From NCBI GenBank assembly GCA_017537345.1, contig JAFYKY010000004.1:1-43125 (forward strand): a stretch of DNA of 43,125 bases. The letters are read 5' to 3'. The position numbers were made by a program, and so were the translations under genes. This document shows positions 14,903 to 23,637 of this stretch, piece by piece; position 1 is the first letter of the stretch, and every line of letters begins with the position of its first letter. The notes beneath the pieces were generated by a model, which was not told the DNA's origin, searched no databases, and saw only the letters and a list, made by a program, of their open reading frames with translations. The stretch is from Clostridia bacterium (GTDB lineage Bacteria > Bacillota > Clostridia > Oscillospirales > CAG-382).

Positions 14903-14968
14903 ATTAAAAAGCTTTTTTAAGCTTATTGTATATTGAATAAAACTATAAAAAACTGTGTGAGGTTTGTT

Positions 14969-15913
14969 ATGAAAAGACAAAGAGCATTTATTGACCGTGA
15001 GAAAAAGTTTATGAGAGGCGGGCTTCACACCCACACCACCCGTTCTGACGGTGTCGGCGCTCCCGAGGACGTGATGAAGTTTGCCGCCGAGCACGGATAT
15101 GATTTTATTGCTTTGACCGACCATCAGATCTATAATTACGTTAATTACGCTCCCGAAACCGGTATTCTGCTGGTTCCCGGAATGGAGCACAGCAATACCT
15201 TGGAACACGGACACGGATTCCGTTGTTTCCATACAGTTTGCATCGGTCCCGCAAAGGAGGACGGCAACGGATTTGATAACGATGAAAAGGTTCCCGGCAC
15301 CGGATTTCCCAATTCGGATACATATCAGCCCTGGTTGGATGCGGCTCATGAAAAAAAGAATCTTACCATTCTTTGCCACCCCCAGTGGAGTAACACCAGT
15401 GCCAAGTATTTTGAAACCCAGAAGGGCAATTTTGCCATGGAAATATGGAACAGCGGCTGTGCTTTGGCAGAGGATTGCGATGCGGACGCAGCATATTGGG
15501 ACGAGCTTTTGGGGCAGGGAAAAGTAATATACGGTGTCGCTACCGATGATTCCCACGTATTCGACCATCTTTGCAAGGGCTGGGTAGCTGTAAAGGCAAA
15601 CAAAGACCTTAACGAGATCCTTTCCGCTTTGGAAAACGGCGAATTTTATTCCTCCTGCGGTCCCGAGATATATGATTTTTACGTTGAGGATGATAAAGTT
15701 ATAATCGATTGCTCTCCCGTTTCCAGAGCACGTCTTCACAGCGATATGCATCCCAATCAGGTGAGAGTGGACGAAAACGGAAATATCACTCACGCAGAGT
15801 TCACGTTGAATCATTGGGCAGGTCCTTACGATTATGTCCGTATCAGCATTGTTGATAAAGATGGAAAGCAGGCGTGGACCAACCCCATCTTCCTCGATGG
15901 CAGAGAAGACTGA
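14969..15913 (+). CDS. PHP-domain metal-dependent phosphoesterase
   Basis: 314 residues. PHP fold motifs are clear: GLHTHTTRSDG near the N-terminus, FIALTDHQ, VPGMEHS, ILCHPQW and GVATDDSHVF. Together they give the His/Asp set that binds two or three metals. The last 80 residues form a beta domain (residues from about 235) that is not part of the core. Relatives hydrolyse nucleotides, oligoribonucleotides or sugar phosphates; the substrate here is unknown. GAGG precedes the ATG at 14969; an upstream in-frame TTG is less likely. No signal peptide. It may be co-transcribed with the methyltransferase. Confidence 0.88.
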   Translation: MKRQRAFIDREKKFMRGGLHTHTTRSDGVGAPEDVMKFAAEHGYDFIALTDHQIYNYVNYAPETGILLVPGMEHSNTLEHGHGFRCFHTVCIGPAKEDGNGFDNDEKVPGTGFPNSDTYQPWLDAAHEKKNLTILCHPQWSNTSAKYFETQKGNFAMEIWNSGCALAEDCDADAAYWDELLGQGKVIYGVATDDSHVFDHLCKGWVAVKANKDLNEILSALENGEFYSSCGPEIYDFYVEDDKVIIDCSPVSRARLHSDMHPNQVRVDENGNITHAEFTLNHWAGPYDYVRISIVDKDGKQAWTNPIFLDGRED

Positions 15914-16017
15914 ACCGTTTGCTTAAACACGGTAACCGACGGATGAGATAGTATGTACACCGTGAAAATATGTATGCGCTTTTACCGCCTTGTAAATAAA
16001 TCATATGCTATATAAAT

Positions 16018-16045
16018 AAAAGCCACCATCGGTGGCTTTTATTTT
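16018..16045. terminator. Terminator between PHP and capA-like genes
   Basis: AAAAGCCACC / GGTGGCTTTT, loop ATC, with A-rich left and T-rich right flanks. It serves both convergent genes. Confidence 0.88.
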
Positions 16046-16047
16046 GT

Positions 16048-17232
16048 TTAATCATCGATCTGCTTTAGCAAATATTCCTTAACCTTGTCCAATTTGCTGT
16101 TTTGCCACGTTTTTTTGCTTTCTTCTTTTGCCAGCGGGACAATAAGGCTCAGGTCCATATGGGCGCCTTTAAAATACCCATCCGGCTCCGTGCTGTAAAA
16201 ATACCCGTCCCAAACACTTTGGTCTGCGTTTGAAAACCGCTTCGGCTCCAGATACACCATTTTCTTCATATCCGAAAGCAAAAATGCCTTTGCGCTAAGC
16301 GGAGCCAGTAGGTTGTATTCGTCTTCGCCTATATCCGTGAAAATATCGGGTAGGCTGCAAAGGTCTATCCTTTGGGTTTCTCTGTCAGTTTTTGTTCCTA
16401 CCGCCGCAAATTCCACAGCGTTTTCCGAAAAAACAAGCTTTAGCACCACGCCCGTGTCCGTATAAGGATGAACTCTCTGGTAATCCGTATCAAATATAAA
16501 ATTACCCAGCGAATAGAATATCATCTTCCCGTCTTTTGTTATTTCGTAATTTTCGGGCACGTGAGGGTGATGGGCAACAACAATGTCCGCGCCCATATCC
16601 AGATACGCCAAATATCTGTCACGTGTATACGGGTTGGGCATCGGCGCAAATTCTTCTCCTCCGTGGGCAACAATTATACACCAACGGCAACCGGCTTTTA
16701 TTTCGTCAATACGCTTTTGTATGTATTCCATATCGTCCCAACGAAAAATACCTGCATCCGTTTTTGTTGCGGGAATACACTCCGCCATATAGCTCACGCC
16801 GAAAATTCCGATACCGCCTGCGTTTTCCAAATATATAGGAGCTGACGCCTGCTCCTCGTTAAGCCCTGCGCCAAACACCTTCGCCCCGTTTTCGGCCGCG
16901 TATTCATAGGTGCTGACAACGCCTTCCACGCCTGCATCCATAGTGTGGTTGTTTCCGATACTCCAGATATCCGCGCCCATTTTGTTAAAAACACGGGTGG
17001 CGTTTGGGTTCATACTGTGAAAAAACACACCTCTTTTTCCGTCGTCGGTCGCATCAATAACCGCGCCCTCCACGTTTATGCAAAGGTGGTCCCCACTGTG
17101 CAAAAAATCCAAAAGAGGCTGTGAAAGCAGTTTATCGTCCTCCCATTTTCCTGCCATATATTTATCAAATCCAATATCTCCGGTAAATATGATACTTGTT
17201 TTTTCTTTATCTGTACCGCGTACTTTGTTCAA
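16048..17232 (-). CDS. CapA-family (poly-gamma-glutamate biosynthesis-type) metallophosphatase
   Basis: 394 residues with the PGA_cap calcineurin-like fold: FTGDIGFDKYM, NVEGAVID, WSIGNNHTMDAG, VAHGGEEF, VVAHHPHVPENYEI and FYSLGNFIFD supply the expected metal ligands. CapA proteins are tied to capsule or poly-glutamate handling, but many relatives stand alone with no known substrate. There is no signal peptide or membrane helix, so unlike classic CapA it is probably cytoplasmic. The start is TTG at 17232, the only codon in reach of AAGGCGG; the next ATG would remove the first conserved motif. Monocistronic. Confidence 0.88.
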   Translation of the reverse strand: MNKVRGTDKEKTSIIFTGDIGFDKYMAGKWEDDKLLSQPLLDFLHSGDHLCINVEGAVIDATDDGKRGVFFHSMNPNATRVFNKMGADIWSIGNNHTMDAGVEGVVSTYEYAAENGAKVFGAGLNEEQASAPIYLENAGGIGIFGVSYMAECIPATKTDAGIFRWDDMEYIQKRIDEIKAGCRWCIIVAHGGEEFAPMPNPYTRDRYLAYLDMGADIVVAHHPHVPENYEITKDGKMIFYSLGNFIFDTDYQRVHPYTDTGVVLKLVFSENAVEFAAVGTKTDRETQRIDLCSLPDIFTDIGEDEYNLLAPLSAKAFLLSDMKKMVYLEPKRFSNADQSVWDGYFYSTEPDGYFKGAHMDLSLIVPLAKEESKKTWQNSKLDKVKEYLLKQIDD

Positions 17233-17262
17233 CGGGAGTCACCGCCTTTCCGTAATAATACT

Positions 17263-17291
17263 ATTATACCGCAGTTTGTAATATTTTTCAA
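17263..17291 (-). promoter_or_regulatory. Promoter of the capA-like gene
   Basis: Minus-strand TTGAAA (17286-17291), 17-bp spacer, TATAAT (17263-17268). Confidence 0.78.
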
Positions 17292-17338
17292 GTGCCGCAA
17301 TGCACCGATTTTATGAGCGTAAATAATATAAATAATTG

Positions 17339-17368
17339 TTGACAGGCGTTGTGTTTATATGTTATGAT
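17339..17368 (+). promoter_or_regulatory. Promoter of the unknown membrane protein
   Basis: TTGACA (17339-17344), 18-bp spacer, TATGAT (17363-17368). Confidence 0.75.
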
Positions 17369-17392
17369 AACAAAAAGCAAAGGAGAACAGTT

Positions 17393-18163
17393 ATGGCGGA
17401 CACAGTAAACACAGAGCTTAATAAAACAACGGATTGGCAGTTTGATTTTTCTACTCTTCCTCGTTGGAATAATCGCAACATCGTTCCTTTCGTGTATGAT
17501 AAGTTTCATCACTTGCCCAAAAGTGATACGTTATGCTGTATCTATTCAATAGCTGAGGCAGGAATGGGATGGTATCAAGGCTTTTTGGCAATACTTAAAA
17601 ATAAAGAACATCCCGAATTGCTTTTGAATTTTGCCGATAACATGTGCTTTTGCGATAATTTTTCCGCAAGCAAAAACGAAAACATTGTTTTTTTACAGAT
17701 TGTTTTTTATGATAAAGCAAAAGAAAGCATGCGCGGCGCTATACTTATTCTTGATATAGCACATCAAAAGTTTGCGCACTATGATTCGGATAACTGCAAT
17801 CCTTCGTATAAGATCGTTGAATTAAACGATCATCTTTTTGGAATTGAAGCAGACGAAAAACAAAAAGAAAATGATGAACGGCTTAACGCACTTTCAAAGC
17901 AAAAGATAGACTTACATACCTTAAAATGGTATGACTTCAGCAAGCTGAACTCCTTGCCTGAAAAAGTGATAAAGAAAAAGAGAACTTTGAATTTTATAGC
18001 TTTTGTGTTTTGCTGTGCTGCAGTTGCGTTAGGACTGGCGTACGAACTATGGCCTCGGCTTTTTCCCGATTGGTTGTTCTACACTATGTCGATCACCGGA
18101 TTTGTGTTGTTAATTGCGCTGATCGTCGCTTTGTTTGTGGAAAAGAAGCGGAAAAAGAAATAA
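17393..18163 (+). CDS. Membrane-anchored protein of unknown function
   Basis: 256 residues; I recognise no family. The first 200 residues look like a soluble alpha/beta domain rich in aromatic residues (GMGWYQGFLAILK, NENIVFLQIVFYDKAKE, GAILILDIAHQKFAHYDSD). A charged linker follows (DEKQKENDERLNALSKQK), then two membrane helices at about 200-250 and a KKRKKK tail. The lack of a signal peptide and the basic C-terminus place the large domain in the cytoplasm, tethered by its tail. The start has AAAGGAG upstream. It has its own promoter and terminator, so context gives no clue. Codons are more A/T-rich than in the sugar genes. Confidence 0.75.
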   Translation: MADTVNTELNKTTDWQFDFSTLPRWNNRNIVPFVYDKFHHLPKSDTLCCIYSIAEAGMGWYQGFLAILKNKEHPELLLNFADNMCFCDNFSASKNENIVFLQIVFYDKAKESMRGAILILDIAHQKFAHYDSDNCNPSYKIVELNDHLFGIEADEKQKENDERLNALSKQKIDLHTLKWYDFSKLNSLPEKVIKKKRTLNFIAFVFCCAAVALGLAYELWPRLFPDWLFYTMSITGFVLLIALIVALFVEKKRKKK

Positions 18164-18176
18164 AACATAAGTTTTC

Positions 18177-18204
18177 AAAAAACCATCCAATAGGATGGTT
18201 TTTG
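18177..18204 (+). terminator. Terminator of the unknown membrane protein gene
   Basis: AAAACCATCC / GGATGGTTTT, loop AATA, then a T-run. Confidence 0.85.
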
Positions 18205-18214
18205 TTTTATCAGG

Positions 18215-18243
18215 TTGAAAATGCGTGTGTTTTATGGTATAAT
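18215..18243 (+). promoter_or_regulatory. Promoter of the GNAT gene
   Basis: TTGAAA (18215-18220), 17-bp spacer, TATAAT (18238-18243). Confidence 0.78.
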
Positions 18244-18286
18244 TTTGAAGGTTAAATTAAATTCACAACCCAAAGGGGTGAGCGAA

Positions 18287-18808
18287 ATGTCCTTTCTTAA
18301 AAGACTTGGTAACCGATTACCCGGATTTGCGGTGGAAGCGGTAACAACGGAAAATATATCAAAATACGAAAATGTTTTTTGTTCCAATAAGGATTATTAT
18401 TTGATTACCGAGGGCAGACCTGCTTCTTTGCAGGATTGTATTGAAACTATCGAATATACCGAAAACTTTCCGACAGGGATACCTCATAACCTCGGCTTTT
18501 CAAAAGACGGTAAGGGGGCGGCATATCTATCTCTGTTTGAAGGATACCCCGAAGAAAAGACGCTGTATATCGGACTTTTCTTGGTGGATAAGAGCTTTCA
18601 GCGAAACTCTTTCGGTACTGTAATTATGCAAGCGGTTATTGACGAGGGATTTTCTTCGGGCTGTACTGCGGTGAAATTATCCGTTCAGGATAACAACACA
18701 AGCGGTTATCCTTTCTGGCAAAAGCTGGGATTTAATGCTGTAAACAAGATCGAATGTGAAGGCTTTTTCAACATTTCGATGGAACTGAAGCAAATGAAAG
18801 CGGTATGA
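18287..18808 (+). CDS. GNAT-family N-acetyltransferase
   Basis: 173 residues that transfer acetyl from acetyl-CoA to an amine; cytoplasmic. The GNAT core is visible from about residue 80: the strand YIGLFLVDKSFQRNSFG (the motif A region, with a Gln/Arg-x-x-x-Gly variant of the CoA loop), the helix TVIMQAVIDEGF, then VKLSVQDNNTSGYPFWQKLGFN (motif B with the YPFW.KLGF ending). AAAGGGGTG precedes the ATG at 18287. The stop is 3 nt before the start of the fructosidase remnant, so the two were once one operon. The substrate is unknown. Confidence 0.88.
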   Translation: MSFLKRLGNRLPGFAVEAVTTENISKYENVFCSNKDYYLITEGRPASLQDCIETIEYTENFPTGIPHNLGFSKDGKGAAYLSLFEGYPEEKTLYIGLFLVDKSFQRNSFGTVIMQAVIDEGFSSGCTAVKLSVQDNNTSGYPFWQKLGFNAVNKIECEGFFNISMELKQMKAV

Positions 18809-18811
18809 TTT

Positions 18812-19412
18812 ATGAACAAAATTGATTACACCGAAAAAATAAAATATCATTACAGACCTAAAAAGGGGTGGATAAACGATCCCAACGGGTTGGTTTATTT
18901 TAAGGGATATTATCACGTTTTTTACCAGCACGCACCTGATTACGAAGCCCCTTGGAAACAGCCTATGCATTGGGGTCACGCCCGCACCAAGGATTTTTTA
19001 AATTGGGAAGAGCTTCCCGTTGCGTTAACGCCGGGTGATAAATATGACGGCGGCTGCTGGTCGGGCACGGCGGCAGTTGCTGTTTCCGAAGACGGAATTA
19101 ACTTTAAAAAGTACGAGGGAAATCCTGTTATAGCCACATATCCGCCCGATGGCGGCCCCGATTTCCGCGACCCCGCTGTCTGCAAAATCGACGGGCAGTA
19201 TTACTGCGTTTCCCGTAGAGGAGGTACGCCATCTGTTGAAGGACAGCGACCCCGCAGTGGAGCGTACAGAAAACGGATTTATTATACACCGAAGCGGCAG
19301 AGAGCCGGTGGTTTACCAAGGAAAGCTTGATGATATCAAGATACTTCGAGATGGATATATTATCGAAGTGTTCGTAAACGGCGGCGAAAAGGTTTACTCC
19401 GCTTTGTTATAA
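18812..19412 (+). pseudogene. Decayed GH32 beta-fructosidase / sucrose-6-phosphate hydrolase
   Basis: The first 133 codons are a clean GH32 start: WINDPNG with the nucleophile Asp, FYQHAP, MHWGHARTKDFLNWE, WSGTA and FRDPAV (the RDP motif). At about 19205-19215 the homology jumps to a different frame and resumes at the C-terminal beta-sandwich (EEVRHLL to VFVNGGEKVYSALL). About 250 residues are missing, including the acid/base Glu of the EC motif, and the frame is shifted. The enzyme would be dead. It once split fructose from sucrose or fructans. The internal deletion looks fairly recent, because both flanks are still intact and typical of the family. Confidence 0.88.
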
Positions 19413-19438
19413 ATTTTACATAGAAAGACGTATAAAAT

Positions 19439-20167
19439 ATGCACGGACTCGGAACTATCATAAACGTTGCCGCCATTGTTTTGGGCGGACTCTTCGGTAT
19501 GCTTTTCGGCAGGTTTATCGGAGAAAGACACAGAGATACTTTGTGCAAGGCCTGCGGGCTTTCGGTTATATTCATCGGCGCCGCAGGGGCGTTAAAAGGA
19601 ATGTTTTCCGTAACCGACGGAAAGCTTACGTACGGCGGCGATTTTCTGATCATCGGCTGTCTTGCCATCGGGGCATTGGTGGGAGAACTGCTCAATATCG
19701 AGGGCGGGTTTGAAAAATTCGGGGCGTTTCTCAAAAAGAAAACTCACAGCACGGGGGACGGTAATTTTATAGAAGGCTTTGTAAACGCTTCGTTTACCGT
19801 GTGTATCGGCGCTATGGCGATCGTAGGCTCTATCAACGACGGTCTTTACGGAGATTACACCGTGCTTGTAACCAAAGCCATTCTGGACTTTATTATCATT
19901 ATGGTTATGGCGGCTTCTTTGGGCAAAGGAACCTTGTTTTCCGCAATTCCCGTGGCGGTTTTGCAGGGCGGGGTAACCGCACTTTCAGTGCTTATCAAGC
20001 CGATAATGACAGAAACTGCCCTTCTTTATCTTTCCGTGGTGGGAAATATTCTTATTTTCTGCGTAGGTATCAACCTGGTGTTCGGAAAAAAGATAAAGGT
20101 GGCAAATTTGCTTCCCGCAATAATTTTTGCGGTCGCTTGCGCATTTTTGCCCGTGGATTTTATTTAG
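19439..20167 (+). CDS. DUF554 family membrane protein
   Basis: 242 residues with about seven membrane helices and the family features: GLGTIINVAAIVLGGLFG at the start, a GLSVIFIGAAGALKG helix, GALVGELLNIE, and FVNASFTVCIGAMAIVGSINDGL. DUF554 (YdfK/YqgA-like) proteins are putative integral membrane transport or regulatory proteins of unknown substrate. The ribosome binding site is weak (GAAAG). It lies 26 bp after the GH32 remnant with no promoter I can identify, so it may be read from the GNAT promoter. Confidence 0.9.
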   Translation: MHGLGTIINVAAIVLGGLFGMLFGRFIGERHRDTLCKACGLSVIFIGAAGALKGMFSVTDGKLTYGGDFLIIGCLAIGALVGELLNIEGGFEKFGAFLKKKTHSTGDGNFIEGFVNASFTVCIGAMAIVGSINDGLYGDYTVLVTKAILDFIIIMVMAASLGKGTLFSAIPVAVLQGGVTALSVLIKPIMTETALLYLSVVGNILIFCVGINLVFGKKIKVANLLPAIIFAVACAFLPVDFI

Positions 20168-20188
20168 TGTCTTGTTTTTCAAAAAAAC

Positions 20189-20217
20189 TTGAAAAATGTT
20201 GCAATCCGATATATAAT
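20189..20217 (+). promoter_or_regulatory. Promoter of the GLUG lipoprotein
   Basis: TTGAAA (20189-20194), 17-bp spacer, TATAAT (20212-20217). Confidence 0.8.
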
Positions 20218-20260
20218 TAGTTAGGCGAACCAAATATTTATTATAAAAATGGAGGATAAC

Positions 20261-22453
20261 ATGAAGAACATAAGAATATTTGCAGTGTTGTTGCTTGTTT
20301 TTGTGTTGGTTATGGCATCATGCGAACAAACGAATACAAATAATTCTTCAAATTCGGATATAACTTCTGAAGTTGAATCCAATGAGACTGCGGAATCAAA
20401 TGTTGATGAAATATCTGAGCCCGATGAAACATCTGAGCCCGATGAAATATCTGAGCCTGATGAAACATCTGAGCCCGATGATACGTCTGAGCCCGACGAA
20501 ACATCTGAGCCCGATGATACGTCTGTGCCTGATGAAACATCTGAGCCCGATGATACGTCTGTGCCTGATGAAACATCTGAGCCCGATGATACGTCCGTGC
20601 CCGACGAAACCTCTGAACCTGATGATACGTCCGTGCCCGACGATACGTCTGAACCCGACAATACGTCTGAACCTGATGATACTTCAAAGCCCGAAACGGA
20701 CGTTAAGGTATCTTCTATCAATATTTCAGGCGCAAAAAATATTTATGTAGGCGATACACTTTCTCTCAGCGCAACGGTGTCTCCGAATAACGCCACAAAC
20801 AAAAAAGTTACGTGGTCTGTTGCCTCCGGAACACAGTATGCAACTATCTCTGCGGACGGAAAACTTACGGCGACCAAGGCGGGAACCGTAACAGTTAAGG
20901 CTGCGGCGCAGGACGGTTCGGGGAAATCCGCTACCGTTAATATTACAATCACAGCCAAGTCCACTCAGATGGGCAAGGGCACCAAGGACGATCCCTTCCT
21001 TATAACCTGCCTTGACGATCTGCTTAATTTAAGAAACGTACTTAACAAATCCGGTTATTACTACAAGCAGACTGCGGATATAGATTGCTCAAGCGTTGGA
21101 AATTGGGTGGGCATTGGTACCGAAAGCAAGCCCTTTAAGCACCATTACGACGGAAACGGATATAAGATTTCCAATCTGTGCTTTGACGGAGAGGCGTGCG
21201 CTTTGTTCCCGTGGGTTGAGGGCTCTCAGTTCAAGAACATAAACATTGTTAACGCTCATTCTAAGGACAACCACTACACCTTAGAAAACAACACCGCAAA
21301 ACAGCCCGGCAACGGCGGAAATACCGGTGCAATAGTAGGATACGGCTCGGGCTGTTCCTTTGAAAACTGCACTGCTTCCGTAAACTTCAAAAGCTCCAAT
21401 TCCGCAACCGGCGGCTTGATCGGATTTGTTAAACTCAAAAACAAGGAATACACCTTCATGAAGAATTGCCACGTTACCGGCACCGTCACCGGAAGCAGTT
21501 ACGTTGGCGGTCTTGTCGGTATGATATGGGACGAGATGGACGACGGCGATTATCAGCCTGCCCATACCATAAAAATTGAGAATTGCTGGGCTGATGCGGA
21601 GATAATTATCTTTACTTCAAGTTCCGAACAGCCTTGCGTAGGCGGCTTGATCGGCGAATCTTTTGGCGTCAAGGTCATTAAATGCCACGCCAAGGGCTCT
21701 ATCAACGTGATAGAGGGTGATATCGGCGGTCTGATAGGCAATGCCGGAAACTATACGGACGTTACCCGTTGTTATGCAGACGTAGACATTTATGCGTCTT
21801 CCGGTGATCATTACGGCGGAGTCAGTGCCGGCGGCTTGATCGGCCATATCTACTCCCGCAGCGACGTTTACGATTGCTATGCCACCGGCAACATCACAGC
21901 GCCCTATGTAGAGTGGAGTCCCTGTCAGGACAGTACAAACAAAAACGGCGGACCCTGGCGCAGATATTACAATCCTTGCGGTTCTTTGATCGGCACCTTG
22001 GAAGTGTTCAAGTCTTATAGCGAAGATCAAAAGATTACTGTTTACAATTGCTATGCCACCGGTACAGTGGATGTTCCCAATATCTGCGAGGACGAGCGTG
22101 TTTACTGCCACGGTGCACTGATCGGACTTGTGCTCGACCGCAATACTGTGCTCAGCCATAATATCAAGGACACCAGCAAGAAGGAACTGACCTGGGACGA
22201 TTTCAAAGAGAATTATATAGGACATTTCGGAGATAACTATAATCTTGAAAACCTGCGTAATTACTACGAACCCATTAACGACTATAAGGGTAGCAACATT
22301 AACGGATTGCAACAACCGAAATACACCGCTATGCCAACTCATGAATATGTACAGATCATTACCCAAAATGAACTGACAAACCAGGCTACCTTCGAAGGAT
22401 GGGATTTCCGCACTGTTTGGGAAATGACAGCAAACGGTCCCGTTTTAAGATAA
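20261..22453 (+). CDS. Lipoprotein with S-x-P-D-x-T stalk, Big_2 domain and GLUG repeats
   Basis: 730 residues on the cell surface. Lipobox VMASC (Cys near residue 21). Residues 52-141 are 15 hexapeptides of the type SEPDET/SEPDDT/SVPDDT, an acidic, Pro-rich spacer. Next is one bacterial Ig-like (Big_2) domain (about 150-230, ending TVTVKAAAQDG...NITITA). The rest holds several GLUG-type units built on GGL(I/V)G, for example GGLIGFVK, VGGLVGMIWDE and VGGLIGESF, each followed by a Cys-containing strand: a beta-helix-like surface domain seen in adhesins. ATG at 20261 has GGAGG 6 nt upstream; ATG at 20249 is ruled out because it precedes that site. Binding partner unknown. Confidence 0.9.
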   Translation: MKNIRIFAVLLLVFVLVMASCEQTNTNNSSNSDITSEVESNETAESNVDEISEPDETSEPDEISEPDETSEPDDTSEPDETSEPDDTSVPDETSEPDDTSVPDETSEPDDTSVPDETSEPDDTSVPDDTSEPDNTSEPDDTSKPETDVKVSSINISGAKNIYVGDTLSLSATVSPNNATNKKVTWSVASGTQYATISADGKLTATKAGTVTVKAAAQDGSGKSATVNITITAKSTQMGKGTKDDPFLITCLDDLLNLRNVLNKSGYYYKQTADIDCSSVGNWVGIGTESKPFKHHYDGNGYKISNLCFDGEACALFPWVEGSQFKNINIVNAHSKDNHYTLENNTAKQPGNGGNTGAIVGYGSGCSFENCTASVNFKSSNSATGGLIGFVKLKNKEYTFMKNCHVTGTVTGSSYVGGLVGMIWDEMDDGDYQPAHTIKIENCWADAEIIIFTSSSEQPCVGGLIGESFGVKVIKCHAKGSINVIEGDIGGLIGNAGNYTDVTRCYADVDIYASSGDHYGGVSAGGLIGHIYSRSDVYDCYATGNITAPYVEWSPCQDSTNKNGGPWRRYYNPCGSLIGTLEVFKSYSEDQKITVYNCYATGTVDVPNICEDERVYCHGALIGLVLDRNTVLSHNIKDTSKKELTWDDFKENYIGHFGDNYNLENLRNYYEPINDYKGSNINGLQQPKYTAMPTHEYVQIITQNELTNQATFEGWDFRTVWEMTANGPVLR
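20414..20683 (+). repeat. Fifteen 18-bp in-frame tandem repeats
   Basis: Units such as TCTGAGCCCGATGAAACA. The register is codon-exact, and GAG/GTG and GAA/GAT variants alternate, forming partial 36-bp higher-order units in the middle. Copy number is likely to vary by slippage. Confidence 0.92.
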
Positions 22454-22477
22454 AGCACAATCACCAATACAATAAGA

Positions 22478-22504
22478 AAACGCACCTTAAAGGTGCGTTT
22501 TTTC
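22478..22504. terminator. Terminator between the GLUG lipoprotein and NodB-like genes
   Basis: AAAACGCACCTT / AAGGTGCGTTTT, near-perfect palindrome, T-run to the right and A-rich to the left. Confidence 0.88.
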
Positions 22505-22513
22505 TATGCTGTT

Positions 22514-23491
22514 TTAAAACACGGGCTTGGGATACGATTCTTTATCGGATAACACCAGATCGGTTATTTCTTCAAAGCTCATCCACTGAACCTTATCCGA
22601 AAGGTTAGCGGAAATACGCTTGCCCACCTCATCCATTATCTTAAGCCCCGTGCCGAGTCCGTTGGACATAAGGCTTTGCCAATGGGTTATAAGTATGGGG
22701 TATCCTCCCGTTTCAAGTACCCGTATCACTTCACCTTCTTTGCCGTCCTCGGTAATAAGCATATCTGCAATTTTGCAAATATATTCTTTATCTGTGCGTG
22801 GCGTATCAATAGTTGCCCAGATACGGTCGCGGGTGGTGGCGGGAATAGATACCAGTGTTCTGCCATCCTCCTCCAACGCCACCCAAGGCTTTGCGTTGGG
22901 ACGGTCTCTTAAACCGCGAAGGAAAAACCACGCTTTTTTGCTTTGGTTAACCTTTTCCACAGCGGCGGAAACAGAATGTTCATATTCGTCTTCAACCTCA
23001 ATGCCGAAATCCCAAGGGGAGGTAACGCCAATGGAGTCAATTCCTGCTTCCTTCAAAATTGAAAGCGCTTTTGCTATATAAGGCACAAGGGTGGTTCTGT
23101 CCTGCGTGGATGCCCAGTCCCGTTCGTTAAGGGGCAGGGGCGCACCTGTGGCAAGGTCCACCGCTTTATGGTGTGTAAGCATTTCGGGACCCACAGAAAA
23201 AGCTGGCATTACCCGTGTTTTTACACATTCAAGCCATTCGTTGAGCTTGCTTTGGTCAACACCCTCAAGACCGTTAACAATATCGCCCTTATTTCCCGGC
23301 ATGGGAATAACGCTGAACTTGCCTTTAATTCCGTGCCTTTCTATGATATCGCAAAATTCAAAAAGCATTTCGTTGGGGTAGGTGGGGATAAGGGGGCGCC
23401 CGTCCTCCGTAACATTTTTCTTTGCGTGCTCATAATAAACGGATATTACGGGAGCGGGATCGTCTATAATCCAGCTTATAGGTGTCTTCAC
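22514..23491 (-). CDS. Polysaccharide deacetylase-like (NodB-fold) protein, tentative
   Basis: 325 residues. An N-terminal ISWIIDDP motif (Asp-Asp, as in CE4 enzymes) and GIKGKFSVIPMPG suggest a NodB-type barrel. Further family-like segments are GIDSIGVTSPWDFG and the late ILITHWQSL (His). There is no signal peptide, so it would be cytoplasmic, unlike most CE4 chitin or peptidoglycan deacetylases. The ATG at 23497 is only 1 nt from GGAGG; the GTG at 23491 is at normal distance and was chosen. It is divergent from the GH172-GH78 pair and may work with it on a deacetylated or uronic sugar; that is inference. Confidence 0.65.
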   Translation of the reverse strand: MKTPISWIIDDPAPVISVYYEHAKKNVTEDGRPLIPTYPNEMLFEFCDIIERHGIKGKFSVIPMPGNKGDIVNGLEGVDQSKLNEWLECVKTRVMPAFSVGPEMLTHHKAVDLATGAPLPLNERDWASTQDRTTLVPYIAKALSILKEAGIDSIGVTSPWDFGIEVEDEYEHSVSAAVEKVNQSKKAWFFLRGLRDRPNAKPWVALEEDGRTLVSIPATTRDRIWATIDTPRTDKEYICKIADMLITEDGKEGEVIRVLETGGYPILITHWQSLMSNGLGTGLKIMDEVGKRISANLSDKVQWMSFEEITDLVLSDKESYPKPVF

Positions 23492-23518
23492 GGTCATTCC
23501 TCCAAACTCTTTTTTAAT

Positions 23519-23593
23519 ATTTTACCATCCCGCCGACTCCGTGTCAATAAAATCTTGCGCGGTATTGAAAAGTAAGATTTTTTATGTTAGAAT
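23519..23593. promoter_or_regulatory. Divergent promoters for the NodB-like and GH172 genes
   Basis: Minus: TTGACA (23542-23547), 17 bp, TAAAAT (23519-23524). Plus: TTGAAA (23565-23570), 17 bp, TAGAAT (23588-23593). An inverted repeat AAAATCTT (23549-23556) / AAGATTTT (23574-23581) brackets the plus -35 box and could be an operator. Confidence 0.75.
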
Positions 23594-23637
23594 TCATTAT
23601 AATATACACTGCCTATTTAATTTAAGGAGCAATACGT

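Noticed and set aside
19149..19412. Separate 87-residue gene after the GH32 fragment
   Set aside because: Its useful part is the C-terminal end of the same GH32 enzyme in a shifted frame, and its first codons are the shadow of the N-terminal fragment.
20221..20721. Antisense frame rich in Ser/Gly/Asp opposite the lipoprotein stalk
   Set aside because: It is the shadow of the 18-bp repeats on the other strand; no ribosome binding site or signal, and the plus frame is clearly the gene.
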